Of a stretch of 64,000 nt of DNA, positions 1 to 7,708 are shown piece after piece; positions within the stretch are counted from its first letter, which is position 1, and every line of letters begins with the position of its first letter. The stretch comes from an uncultured Alloprevotella sp. (GTDB taxonomy: Bacteria > Bacteroidota > Bacteroidia > Bacteroidales > Bacteroidaceae), in contig CALUOQ010000011.1 of the NCBI GenBank assembly GCA_944322325.1, forward strand, positions 1 to 64,000, in the 5' to 3' direction. Below the pieces are notes generated by a model that made no database searches, was not told the DNA's origin, and saw only the letters and a program-made list of their open reading frames with translations. The position numbers were made by a program, and so were the translations under genes.

Positions 1-44
1 TATGAAAATTTTTCGGAAAGAGATAGAACAACAAAGGACTGCCA

Positions 45-118
45 CCGGAAAAACCGGCGCTGCGACAGAATTTCCCGACGCTGCGACAGAAAAAACTATC
101 GCTGCGCCGGGAAAAACT
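45..118. repeat. Degenerate copy of the modular CTACGATAG-type palindromic repeat
   Basis: Short blocks such as CGCTGCGACAG and AACTATCGCTGCG are separated by spacers AATTTCCC and AAAAA. The same blocks occur in the repeat at 53521-53625. The copy lies just past the end of the minus-strand peptide operon, so it may mark the operon's end. Reading frames through it are not credible genes. Confidence 0.5.
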
Positions 119-234
119 ACAGGAAGTAAACAGAAAAGCACTCCCAAGGGCCAAAGGCTGCTGAAAGCCGTCGCGATACCCAAGCAGGGTGCGTGTCCGT
201 ATGCACCCATTGCCTGCGCGCGAAAGCGGCCGCG

Positions 235-633
235 TTACTGTCCGGCGCGGCGGAGCACCTTGTCGCGCAACTTTTCGCGTCCCACGAAAATATATCCGGT
301 CGCATAGGTATCGCCGCCGAGCGTGGACTGCAACCGGGCGAACCCTTCGGGACAATACACATAAAGCACAAGGGACGACGGCTCGCGACGGACGGAGTCG
401 ACAACCAGCGGGGGCAGGTCGCCGTGCGCTGTCTGTCCGACGCGGAGCGTATCGCCGGACTGCGGACGAAAGGCTGCGGTCGGGGTGGTGTACACGCGGC
501 ACGGCCCCTCCCCCACGACGAGGTTCACCGCCTGCTTCGTGCGCATGTCGAAACGGTTCAGGATAAAGAGGATGCCGACAAGCATCAGCACGAGAATGGC
601 AAACACGCCGTAGCGCAAAAGGAGATTCTTCAT
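235..633 (-). CDS. Small membrane-anchored protein at the end of the peptide-export operon
   Basis: The protein has 132 residues. An N-terminal hydrophobic helix (about residues 7-25, after MKNLLLRYG) is followed by a soluble domain that would face the periplasm. I chose the ATG at 633 because the upstream in-frame extension has no hydrophobic logic. The gene starts 50 bp after the C39 ABC exporter gene ends and is the last gene of the minus-strand operon. Position and topology suggest an accessory to the exporter, perhaps a shortened HlyD-type adaptor, but no adaptor coiled coil is visible and I do not recognise the family. No complete HlyD or TolC-type partner is in the window. Confidence 0.7.
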   Translation of the reverse strand: MKNLLLRYGVFAILVLMLVGILFILNRFDMRTKQAVNLVVGEGPCRVYTTPTAAFRPQSGDTLRVGQTAHGDLPPLVVDSVRREPSSLVLYVYCPEGFARLQSTLGGDTYATGYIFVGREKLRDKVLRRAGQ

Positions 634-683
634 TGTGGTCGGATTGGCGATAGTTCTTGAAAACCGTGAAAACGCCGGGTGGC

Positions 684-2870
684 TCAACCCTCGGCCAGTT
701 CCAGCTGGTTCTGAATCAACTCATAGTAATAGCCGCGCTGTGCGACGAGCTCGGCATGGGTGCCGCGCTCCACCACCCGTCCTTTGCGCAGGACGACAAT
801 CTGGTCCGCATTCTTCACCGTCGAGAGCCGGTGGGCGATGACAATGCGCGTACGTCCGCGGAAGTGGCGGTCGAGATTCTCGGTGATGCGCCGCTCGTTC
901 TCGGCGTCGAGCGAGCTGGTGGCCTCGTCGAGCATCAGGTACTGCGGGTCCTTGTAAATGGCACGGGCAATCATCATGCGCTGCTTCTCGCCGCCACTCA
1001 CGCTGATGCCCTCCGAGCCGACTTTCGTCTCGAGTCCGAGCGGCTGTTTCTCGACGTAATCCGTCAGGCAGGCCATCTCGACGGCGCGGGCCAGGCGGGC
1101 GTTGTCCTCGGGCTCACCGAGCAGGATGTTGCGGCGCACCGTGTCCGAGAAGATAAAGTTATCCTGCATCACGATGCCCGACGCCTGGCGCATGGATTTG
1201 GCCGTGTAGTCTGCCAAGGGGCGGCCGCCCAGCAGGATATCGCCGCCGGTGGGCGCATAGAACTTAAGGAGCAGTTTCATGAGCGTTGTCTTGCCGCTGC
1301 CGCTCTCGCCGACGATGGCCGTCATGCGACCGGCCGGGATGGTGAAGCTGACGTCCTCGAGGGCCGGTTGCCCGATGCGCCCCGTGTAGCTGAACGTCAG
1401 GTGGCGCACCTCGATGTCGAGCGGCGCCGCGGCGGGCACTGCCGTCTGCAAGCGGCTGTCCTCGTCCTTGCAAAGGTGCACCTCCTCCGAACGTTCCAGA
1501 CTGATTTTCGCATCCTGAAACTGTTGCAGGAAACCGATGAGCTGCGACAGCGGGCCGTTGACCTGCCCGATAATGGTCGAGATACTCATCATCATGCCGA
1601 GCGTCAGGTTGCCGTCGACCACCTCCGCCGCAATCCAACACGTAATAAAGATGTTGCGCAACTGGCCAATGACTGTGAATCCCGTGCTCTGTATCTGCCC
1701 GAGCTTCAGGGTCTTCTGGCTCATGCGGTACTGCCGCTCCTGGAGCTCGCGCCACTCGTCGAGCTTGTAGTCTTCGTAGGCGTTGAGCTTAATGTCCGTG
1801 ATGCCCGACATGAGCTCGTACTGCTTGTTCTGGTTCTCGGCGCTTATCTTGAACTGCTCGTAGTCCAAGGCCTTGCGCCGCCGGAAGAAGTAGGTCATCC
1901 ACGCCGTGCTCAGTCCCGTCAGGAACAGGTAAGCCACCAGAATGACGGGGCTGTACCAGCCGATGATGGCCAGGTAAAACGGCGCCGACACGAGGGAGAA
2001 GAACGTCTGCAACGTGCTGTAGGTGACGAAGGACTGCAGGCGCCCGTGGTCGCCGAGGCGCTGCTGGTAGTCGCCCACGCTCTTCGTCTCAAAGAAAGTC
2101 ATAGGCAGGCGCAGGAGCTTCGTCAGGTAGTCGCTCAGGATGTGGATGTTGATGCGCGTCGTCATGTACAGGCTCACCCAGCTGCTGATGAGCCCCATGG
2201 AGAACGTACCGACGAAGATAAATATCTGCGCCATCATGATACTCACGATGAGCCCCATGTCGCGCAGCCCGATGCCGTCGTCCACCATGGCCTGCGTCAG
2301 GAACGGCGTCACGAGCGACAGCAAGATGCCGAAGAGCATGCCGAAAGCCGACTGCGACATCTCCCACCGGAAGGGCCACACGTATTTCCGCGCGAAGCGC
2401 ACGAAACTGTGCTTCTCCTTCACCGGCTTCTTGTCGTAGAAGGCTTGCGTCGGGTCGACGGCCACGGCCACACCGCGCTCGCCGTTTAGCCAGAAGTGGG
2501 CGAAACTCTCCTCCGAGAAGGCGTGCTTGCCGTAGGCCGGGTTGGCCACGTAGTATTTCCAGCGGCCGCGCCAGCGGCTGCGCTTCACGTCGTAGAGCAC
2601 GACGAAGTGGTTCTGCTCCCAGTGCAGGATGGCGGGCAGGGGGCACCGCGTGCGCAACTGTTCAAGCGTCAGTTCGAACGTGCCGCTCTCCATGCCTATC
2701 TCGCGCAGGGCGTCGCGAATGCCGGCCACGCTCACGCCCTCGCGGGTCAGGTGAGCCAGCGTGCGCAGATACGACAGGGGGTACTCTTTCCCGAAGGCCG
2801 ATGCCACCATGCGGATGCAGGCCGGGCCGCAGTCCATCTGGTCGAATTGGCGGGTATAGCGCAGTTTCAT
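684..2870 (-). CDS. Peptidase-containing ABC transporter (C39 peptidase, membrane domain, ATPase)
   Basis: The protein (728 residues) should cleave a GG leader and export the peptide across the inner membrane. The N-terminal C39 domain has catalytic Cys14 in QMDCGPAC and His88 in QNHFVVLYD. The usual third catalytic position (DPA in the family) reads NPA here. A six-helix membrane domain follows (about residues 185-470). The ATPase domain carries Walker A GESGSGKT, signature VSGGEKQR, Walker B LMLDEATSSLD and H-loop AHRLST. The ATG at 2870 has an AAGGAC-like ribosome site and puts the catalytic Cys at the usual place. It starts 14 bp after the GT14 gene and is co-transcribed with two GG-leader precursors, which are its likely substrates. 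Confidence 0.95.
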   Translation of the reverse strand: MKLRYTRQFDQMDCGPACIRMVASAFGKEYPLSYLRTLAHLTREGVSVAGIRDALREIGMESGTFELTLEQLRTRCPLPAILHWEQNHFVVLYDVKRSRWRGRWKYYVANPAYGKHAFSEESFAHFWLNGERGVAVAVDPTQAFYDKKPVKEKHSFVRFARKYVWPFRWEMSQSAFGMLFGILLSLVTPFLTQAMVDDGIGLRDMGLIVSIMMAQIFIFVGTFSMGLISSWVSLYMTTRINIHILSDYLTKLLRLPMTFFETKSVGDYQQRLGDHGRLQSFVTYSTLQTFFSLVSAPFYLAIIGWYSPVILVAYLFLTGLSTAWMTYFFRRRKALDYEQFKISAENQNKQYELMSGITDIKLNAYEDYKLDEWRELQERQYRMSQKTLKLGQIQSTGFTVIGQLRNIFITCWIAAEVVDGNLTLGMMMSISTIIGQVNGPLSQLIGFLQQFQDAKISLERSEEVHLCKDEDSRLQTAVPAAAPLDIEVRHLTFSYTGRIGQPALEDVSFTIPAGRMTAIVGESGSGKTTLMKLLLKFYAPTGGDILLGGRPLADYTAKSMRQASGIVMQDNFIFSDTVRRNILLGEPEDNARLARAVEMACLTDYVEKQPLGLETKVGSEGISVSGGEKQRMMIARAIYKDPQYLMLDEATSSLDAENERRITENLDRHFRGRTRIVIAHRLSTVKNADQIVVLRKGRVVERGTHAELVAQRGYYYELIQNQLELAEG

Positions 2871-2884
2871 TCCGTTTGTCCTTA

Positions 2885-3769
2885 TTATAATATAGGTGTG
2901 CCGCCGTCGCGATGGCGATTGATGCACTCGATGAGCCCCGCCGACGTGCGGCTGTCCACCTTACGGGCGAACAAGGCGTCCGAGGCCAGGAGGGCGGGCA
3001 GGTCCGTCTCGTCAAGCACGGCGGGGCTTTGGCCACGGCGCGGGGTCCAGTCGATGTAGCGCAGCAGGCGGTCCGTCAGCGTGTCGCGCAGCGGGGAGTT
3101 CATCAGGAGCGTCTGCACGTACACCTCCTCGGGCACATAGGTATCGGCCAGCCGGTCGTACCACTCGTTCCAGTTGACGTGCGTGCAGACGTAGTCCACC
3201 GCCTCGCGCGTCAGGTCACACCACGTCGACCCGCCGTACACGGGAAAGTCGGGCAACGGGCGCATTTTTCCTGTCGCCCGCTGACGACGCAGATAACGGC
3301 TGTAGATGGCCAGCTCGTGCTCGTTGCGCAGGTCCAGCCGGTCCAGCGGGTGGCGCCAGGCCAGGCGCATCCATCCGCCGTGCCACCGCGGGGTGGGCAG
3401 CGGGAAGATTTCCATGAAGTTCTGCCCCTGGTGCGCCTCGAAAAAGTCACAGAACGCCTGCGGCGACTTCAACAGCAGATCCGTCCCGCTGACGAGGTGC
3501 AGGTAAGCGGCGTCGGGCGAACCCTCCAGCGCGCGGCGGCAGAGCCACAGGATGGCGTCGACGTGTGCCCGGCTGCCCCAGTTGACGGCGTATTCCTGCC
3601 CCACGGCCTTCACCCCGGGCAGCCCCTCCAGCAGGCGCCGTGCCGCCGCGCTCAGGTAGACGCGGCGGTCCACGTGGATGTACACGTCGAACCGCTCGTC
3701 GAAACTCGTGACCAGGTCCACCAGGTGGAGGAAGTCCGTATAAGCCGTTATCAGAATCGCATGTCGCAT
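2885..3769 (-). CDS. GT14-like glycosyltransferase (core-2/I-branching enzyme family)
   Basis: The protein has 294 residues. The N-terminus (MRHAILITAYTDF) and the C-terminal block from YIDW through SPAVL to ALFARKVD match the family of core-2/I-branching beta-1,6-GlcNAc transferases and xylosyltransferases. The middle has a conserved Trp/Tyr/Gly-rich acceptor region (YGGSTWCDL). No signal peptide is seen, so it should act in the cytoplasm. The ATG at 3769 is the first one that gives the family N-terminus. It sits inside the peptide operon between the barrel protein and the C39 exporter. This suggests it extends a sugar on the peptide, although the family is also common in polysaccharide loci. 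The acceptor is inferred. Confidence 0.85.
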   Translation of the reverse strand: MRHAILITAYTDFLHLVDLVTSFDERFDVYIHVDRRVYLSAAARRLLEGLPGVKAVGQEYAVNWGSRAHVDAILWLCRRALEGSPDAAYLHLVSGTDLLLKSPQAFCDFFEAHQGQNFMEIFPLPTPRWHGGWMRLAWRHPLDRLDLRNEHELAIYSRYLRRQRATGKMRPLPDFPVYGGSTWCDLTREAVDYVCTHVNWNEWYDRLADTYVPEEVYVQTLLMNSPLRDTLTDRLLRYIDWTPRRGQSPAVLDETDLPALLASDALFARKVDSRTSAGLIECINRHRDGGTPIL

Positions 3770-3848
3770 AGGCAGCAAAGACAAAATTAGTTCATTTTCC
3801 GTTTCTGGCCAAACCGCGCGCCATTGACAATTAAGATACCGCAGGCTC

Positions 3849-3971
3849 GTAGGGGCGCGCCATAGGCACGCCCGCTTGCCGCATGTCCCCGCAATCACAG
3901 AAACTGGCTTTACGTGAGTCTGCACAGCGGCGAGGCTGGGTTCACGGGCGTGCCTTGCGGCGCGCCCCTAC
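3849..3971. repeat. Inverted repeat with 26-27-base GGGGCGCGCC-type arms inside the peptide operon
   Basis: The left arm (3849-3874, beginning GTAGGGGCGCGCC) is nearly the reverse complement of the right arm (3945-3971, ending GGCGCGCCCCTAC). About 70 bp lie between them. The arms match those of the tandem units at 11700-12213, but the inner sequence does not. It fills most of the 217-bp gap between the barrel gene and the GT14 gene and would be transcribed as a strong hairpin. No open frame inside is credible. It may be a small non-autonomous element or an RNA processing site. Confidence 0.75.
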
Positions 3972-3986
3972 GTGGTCCATGGTTTG

Positions 3987-6890
3987 TCAACGTTGTTTGG
4001 GCTGCTTGCTGAGGCGGTAGGTGATGCGCAACATGCCGTAGCTCGGTATCACGTTGCGCCACTGCTCGGTGCGGCCCTGTGCGTTGAGGCTGTAGCTGAC
4101 CTGCGACAGCTGGCCGAGGATATCGAAGCCGATGAGCGTGAACGTCAGGTTGCCCTTCAGGATGCTCTTCGAGAGCTGCGCGTTCCATACGAGGTCGCGC
4201 GTGTTCATCGACTCGTCCGAGTAGCCATAACGCCAGATGTAGCTGAAGTCCGTGGCCAGCTCCATGTTCCACGGCAGCTGTGCCTTGGCCGACAACCCCG
4301 CGCTCATGTCCGCACCGTTCACGGTTTCAAAACCGGGGCGGTGGCTCGTGGCCCGGTTCCACCAGCTGTCGAAGCTGAAGCCCACGCGCCACTTGTCGCG
4401 GCTGTAGTCCAGCTTAATGGGTGCGTGCAGCGTGTTCGTCAGCACCACGCTGCGGCTGGTGCGCGCCGCGCCGTCCAGCGCCACGAGGTCCACGCTGTGG
4501 TTTACCGTGTGGCCCGGGCTGAAGGTCAGCATCAGGCGCTTCTCCTTGTCCAGCGGCGTGGCGAACGAACCGCTCAACGAGGCGTACCAGTTGCCGTTCA
4601 CGTTCTCGGGGCTGTAGGTGCGCACACCCGTCTGGCTGTCGTACGTGTAGCCCGTGGCCACGGAGTTCTGATATGCCGAAAACTGCGCCCGGGCATTGAG
4701 CATCTGGCCCGATTTCAGCCAACTGCGGGCCCAATATCTGATGTCCAGCGAATACACGTTCGTCCGGCTCAGGTCTATGTCCCAGTCGCGCACGTTGAGC
4801 GGGTCGCTGTCCAGGCGTATCCCCAGCCCGTAGGAAAGCGAGGGGAGCGACTGGCTGAACGTGGCGTTGACGTCAATCTCGTGTTTGTTGCCGGGCGTGA
4901 CACGGGTAAAACCAAGGTTCAGGTAGGGCAGCACCGCCGTGCGCTGCGGGCGTTTGTGCACCTGCCCCTCAAAGGCCAATTGTTCCCGCTGGATGATGAG
5001 ACGCGGACTCCAACTAAAACGTTTTTTTTCATCGCGCTGATACGTCACGCTGTCCAAGACATCCACATCCCAACGTCCTCCGAGATTGAGTGTAACCGTA
5101 TGGTTGTCCTGCGTCTGCAGGTAGCTGTTCACTTCGTCGAGCGTCGAAAGCAGGGCCTCGTGCGTAGAGGGCAGCGCGCCGAGCGGCTCGTCGGCCATAT
5201 CCTCCAGCGCGTCGAGACGGTAGAGGGCGTTGTCCTGCGAACTATGACTATATGAATAAGAAAGATTGGGCGAAAGCATCCATACACCGTCTCCAGAGAG
5301 ATCCCACCATTTACTTAGGGTAAGATTAGCTCTCAAACTATTGGCCGGACGGTCGTAATAACGACGGCGATGGTCAGAAGCAGCCCCCGTAGTGTAGTCC
5401 AAGCGATAGAGGTCATGCGATTCATTCGACTGGCGACTGGCAGTCACACCACCTCCAATGGTATAGCCTCGCTTGCCTGAAAACTCTATCGTACCTCCTC
5501 CGCCAACCGAATAGCCATGGGAAAGTTGCTCGCTACGCACACGGTTGACGAGCAATTGTGTCAAACGTGCGCCGATTTCAGGTGAGCCCATAGAGTCACG
5601 TAAACCGACGTATTCGCTGGGATCGAGGCAAAACTCGCCGGAAAGGTTATGGCTCCAGTTGTCATATTTGCTATAGCTAAAATTAGGAGATATTCTCAGT
5701 TGTGCAAGGAGCTTCGTTTTTTCCTCATTCAAAAAACGAAGTTTCAAACTGTGTGACGTAGACACGGAAGTATTTTCGTTTTCCCCTGTAAACCAGCGCC
5801 GCGCAAAGGTGTTGCTGCCCCCTGGCATGAAGTTCTCCACGGTCTGGTGGGTTTCCGACTTGCCGTCCGTATGCGAAGCCTCCACATTGCCTCCCACTTC
5901 ATAATGATGATTTTTATCCGATATCAGATAATCGAATCCGCCGGTTTTCACCGTAGTTTGCCCGGTGATGTCGCCGGGCCACCAGTCGCCATTGTTGCCT
6001 GGTTTGCGCGTTTCGTTGGTGTTGTTGGCGTTGGCAAAGGCCGAAAGGCGGGACTGCGGCGTGAAGCGTAGCGCAAAGAGGCGCCCCAGCCAGCGGTCCT
6101 CCGTGCCGCCACCCACCTGCGCATTGGCCGTCCAGCCTATCGAGTATTCCCGCTTCAGCCGCACATCCATCACAAGGGCGGGGTCGCTATCCTTGATACC
6201 AGTCATACCACTGAACTCGCTCTGCTTCTCATATACCTTCACATGCTTCACCATGTAAGAGGGCAGGTTTTCAAGCATGATACTGTTTTTCCCATTAAAA
6301 AAAGCCTTACCATTGAGCAGGAGACTCTCCACCTGCTTGCCTTGTACAAAAATGCGACCATCGCGCTTCAACTCCACGCCGGGCAACTGTTCGATAAGGG
6401 CGTCGAGCATCGACCCCTCGGCCAGGTTAAAGGCGTCGGCATTGTAGACCAAGGTATCCCCCTTGTGGTAAAACTTGATTTTCGTGGCGCGCACCACAGC
6501 TGTCCCCAACATTCCTTCTTTCGGCATGCGTTTCAACTCAAACGTGGTGGCTTCCTGCACTTCCCCATCCTTCAGGGTGATGCGCCGCGTCATAGTTTCG
6601 TAACCTTCATGCGTCACCCGGACGATATACTCTCCCGTGGGCGAAGGCGGCTTCAGTGCCGTAAAGTAATGGTTTCGTGAGAATACATCCTGCACCGGTG
6701 CTGCCGCCATAATCAGCACACTGTCCTTAGACAGCAACTCCACCATGGTGCCGTCTACAAGATATTCCCTCGTCACTGCGTCTGTCACCGTTACTCTAAA
6801 ATCAAATCGATTTCCCTTTACTTTCACCTGCGCCGCAAGTTGCATCGACAAAAGGGAAAAGAAGAATAAGAAAATTAATTGCTTTCTCAT
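3987..6890 (-). CDS. TonB-receptor-like outer-membrane beta-barrel protein of the peptide operon
   Basis: The protein has 967 residues. A signal peptide (MRKQLIFLFFFSLLSMQLAA) precedes a carboxypeptidase-regulatory-like beta domain (about 25-125). A plug-like domain follows (about 140-245, with PGVELKRDG and VKVYEK), then a long beta-barrel. The layout fits the outer-membrane beta-barrel family related to TonB-dependent receptors. In this operon it is a candidate route for the finished peptide through the outer membrane, or a receptor for it. The ATG at 6890 places the signal peptide at the start; a longer form would use TTG. A hairpin separates it from the precursor gene upstream. Base composition looks patchy: several stretches between about 5030 and 6890 appear more AT-rich than the 3' part. 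Confidence 0.88.
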   Translation of the reverse strand: MRKQLIFLFFFSLLSMQLAAQVKVKGNRFDFRVTVTDAVTREYLVDGTMVELLSKDSVLIMAAAPVQDVFSRNHYFTALKPPSPTGEYIVRVTHEGYETMTRRITLKDGEVQEATTFELKRMPKEGMLGTAVVRATKIKFYHKGDTLVYNADAFNLAEGSMLDALIEQLPGVELKRDGRIFVQGKQVESLLLNGKAFFNGKNSIMLENLPSYMVKHVKVYEKQSEFSGMTGIKDSDPALVMDVRLKREYSIGWTANAQVGGGTEDRWLGRLFALRFTPQSRLSAFANANNTNETRKPGNNGDWWPGDITGQTTVKTGGFDYLISDKNHHYEVGGNVEASHTDGKSETHQTVENFMPGGSNTFARRWFTGENENTSVSTSHSLKLRFLNEEKTKLLAQLRISPNFSYSKYDNWSHNLSGEFCLDPSEYVGLRDSMGSPEIGARLTQLLVNRVRSEQLSHGYSVGGGGTIEFSGKRGYTIGGGVTASRQSNESHDLYRLDYTTGAASDHRRRYYDRPANSLRANLTLSKWWDLSGDGVWMLSPNLSYSYSHSSQDNALYRLDALEDMADEPLGALPSTHEALLSTLDEVNSYLQTQDNHTVTLNLGGRWDVDVLDSVTYQRDEKKRFSWSPRLIIQREQLAFEGQVHKRPQRTAVLPYLNLGFTRVTPGNKHEIDVNATFSQSLPSLSYGLGIRLDSDPLNVRDWDIDLSRTNVYSLDIRYWARSWLKSGQMLNARAQFSAYQNSVATGYTYDSQTGVRTYSPENVNGNWYASLSGSFATPLDKEKRLMLTFSPGHTVNHSVDLVALDGAARTSRSVVLTNTLHAPIKLDYSRDKWRVGFSFDSWWNRATSHRPGFETVNGADMSAGLSAKAQLPWNMELATDFSYIWRYGYSDESMNTRDLVWNAQLSKSILKGNLTFTLIGFDILGQLSQVSYSLNAQGRTEQWRNVIPSYGMLRITYRLSKQPKQR

Positions 6891-6910
6891 GGCACTACTC
6901 AATCTTTACT

Positions 6911-6939
6911 GTTGGGGAGGCCACGCGTGCCTCCCCAAC
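6911..6939 (-). terminator. GC-rich hairpin between precursor peptides and the barrel gene
   Basis: The arms GTTGGGGAGG (6911-6920) and CCTCCCCAAC (6930-6939) enclose a further CACG/CGTG pairing, giving a stem of about 14 pairs with one bulge. It begins 13 bp after the stop codon of the second precursor gene and ends about 20 bp before the barrel gene start. There is no clear T-run. It therefore looks like a partial terminator or a 3' stabiliser that keeps precursor mRNA abundant relative to the downstream genes. Confidence 0.7.
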
Positions 6940-6952
6940 AATGGTTAGACAA

Positions 6953-7258
6953 TCAGAAGAACATACCGAAACCGGCAATCATCGGAGAGACGGGCTCCTT
7001 GGGCGGGTCGGTGGGTTCGGGGGCTTTTGTCTGACAATTACACGTACAATTGTCATTGTGAGAGCAATAAGGAGAATTACAATCACAGTTCTCATTTCCG
7101 GTGCAATCCCCCGTATTGCAACTGCAATTTCCATTCGTAGCTCCTCCACGACCAACAGTCGCATTAAGCATTACAAACCCTCCACGGAGCAAGCCTTCCT
7201 TGTCTTCCTCCATGCGCGGAACATCTACGAGTTCCGATAGCATTTTCTTGATGCGCAT
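6953..7258 (-). CDS. Cys-rich GG-leader precursor peptide A (radical SAM-modified natural product)
   Basis: The peptide has 101 residues. Residues 1-27 form a leader (from MRIKKMLSEL to LLRGG) with the cleavage pair Gly26-Gly27 used by C39 peptidases. The core has nine Cys in a 13-residue repeat starting at 44, 57 and 70: NCSCNTGDCTGNE, NCDCNSPYCSHND, then NCTCNC. The tail is Pro-rich (TDPPKEPVSPMI) and ends GFGMFF. Leader and tail are almost the same as in precursor B, while the core differs. The ATG at 7258 is chosen; a longer form would need TTG. The maturase, the glycosyltransferases and the C39 exporter are in the same operon. It resembles the GG-Bacteroidales peptide type recalled from protein family models. 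Confidence 0.85.
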   Translation of the reverse strand: MRIKKMLSELVDVPRMEEDKEGLLRGGFVMLNATVGRGGATNGNCSCNTGDCTGNENCDCNSPYCSHNDNCTCNCQTKAPEPTDPPKEPVSPMIAGFGMFF

Positions 7259-7310
7259 ATTCAAAAGTTTTTCTTATTATTCCGGCACTATTGCCATTTA
7301 TTTCTACAAA

Positions 7311-7661
7311 TTAAAAGAACCGCCCAAAACCTGGTATCATAGGTGACACAGGCTCTTTTGGAGGGTCTGTCACCTCGGGAGGTGCCGTATTAACGCAAGT
7401 ACAGTTCATGTTGAAATTGCAAATGTCATTGCAGTCGCAATTTCCATTATCTTCTTCTAACGCACAACTGCAATTTACATTGACTATAAACTCAACATCT
7501 TCACTTAAGCACTCCTTGTTACAAACACAATTTACATTCCTCACATTACTATCAGACCCAGACGAAGACAACATTACGAATCCTCCTCGGAGCAAGCCTT
7601 CCTTGTCCTCCTCCATGCGCGGAACATCTACGAGTTCCGATAACATACGTTTTATTCGCAT
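7311..7661 (-). CDS. Cys-rich GG-leader precursor peptide B (radical SAM-modified natural product)
   Basis: The peptide has 116 residues. The leader (1-27, ending LLRGG) differs from that of peptide A at one residue (Arg5 for Lys5). The core has ten Cys with NCxC units at 44, 63, 74 and 86 (NCVC, NCSC, NCDC, NCTC), at uneven spacing, unlike the exact 13-residue period of peptide A. The tail TDPPKEPVSPMIPGFGRFF matches A. The start ATG at 7661 gives the shared N-terminus MRIKRMLSEL. It lies 47 bp after the radical SAM gene and 52 bp before precursor A. The pair looks like a tandem duplication in which leader and tail stayed fixed while the core changed. Confidence 0.85.
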   Translation of the reverse strand: MRIKRMLSELVDVPRMEEDKEGLLRGGFVMLSSSGSDSNVRNVNCVCNKECLSEDVEFIVNVNCSCALEEDNGNCDCNDICNFNMNCTCVNTAPPEVTDPPKEPVSPMIPGFGRFF

Positions 7662-7708
7662 GATACTAAAAATTATAGGATTAAACTTCAGCGGCACACT
7701 GACCGCCC

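Noticed and set aside
2-307. 101-residue frame at the left edge
   Set aside because: It reads through the degenerate modular repeat, has repeat-driven composition (TGKTGAATEFPDAATEK) and overlaps the small membrane protein gene antisense.
657-2489. 610-residue plus-strand frame opposite the ABC exporter
   Set aside because: Antisense shadow of the C39/ABC gene; no domain or start context.
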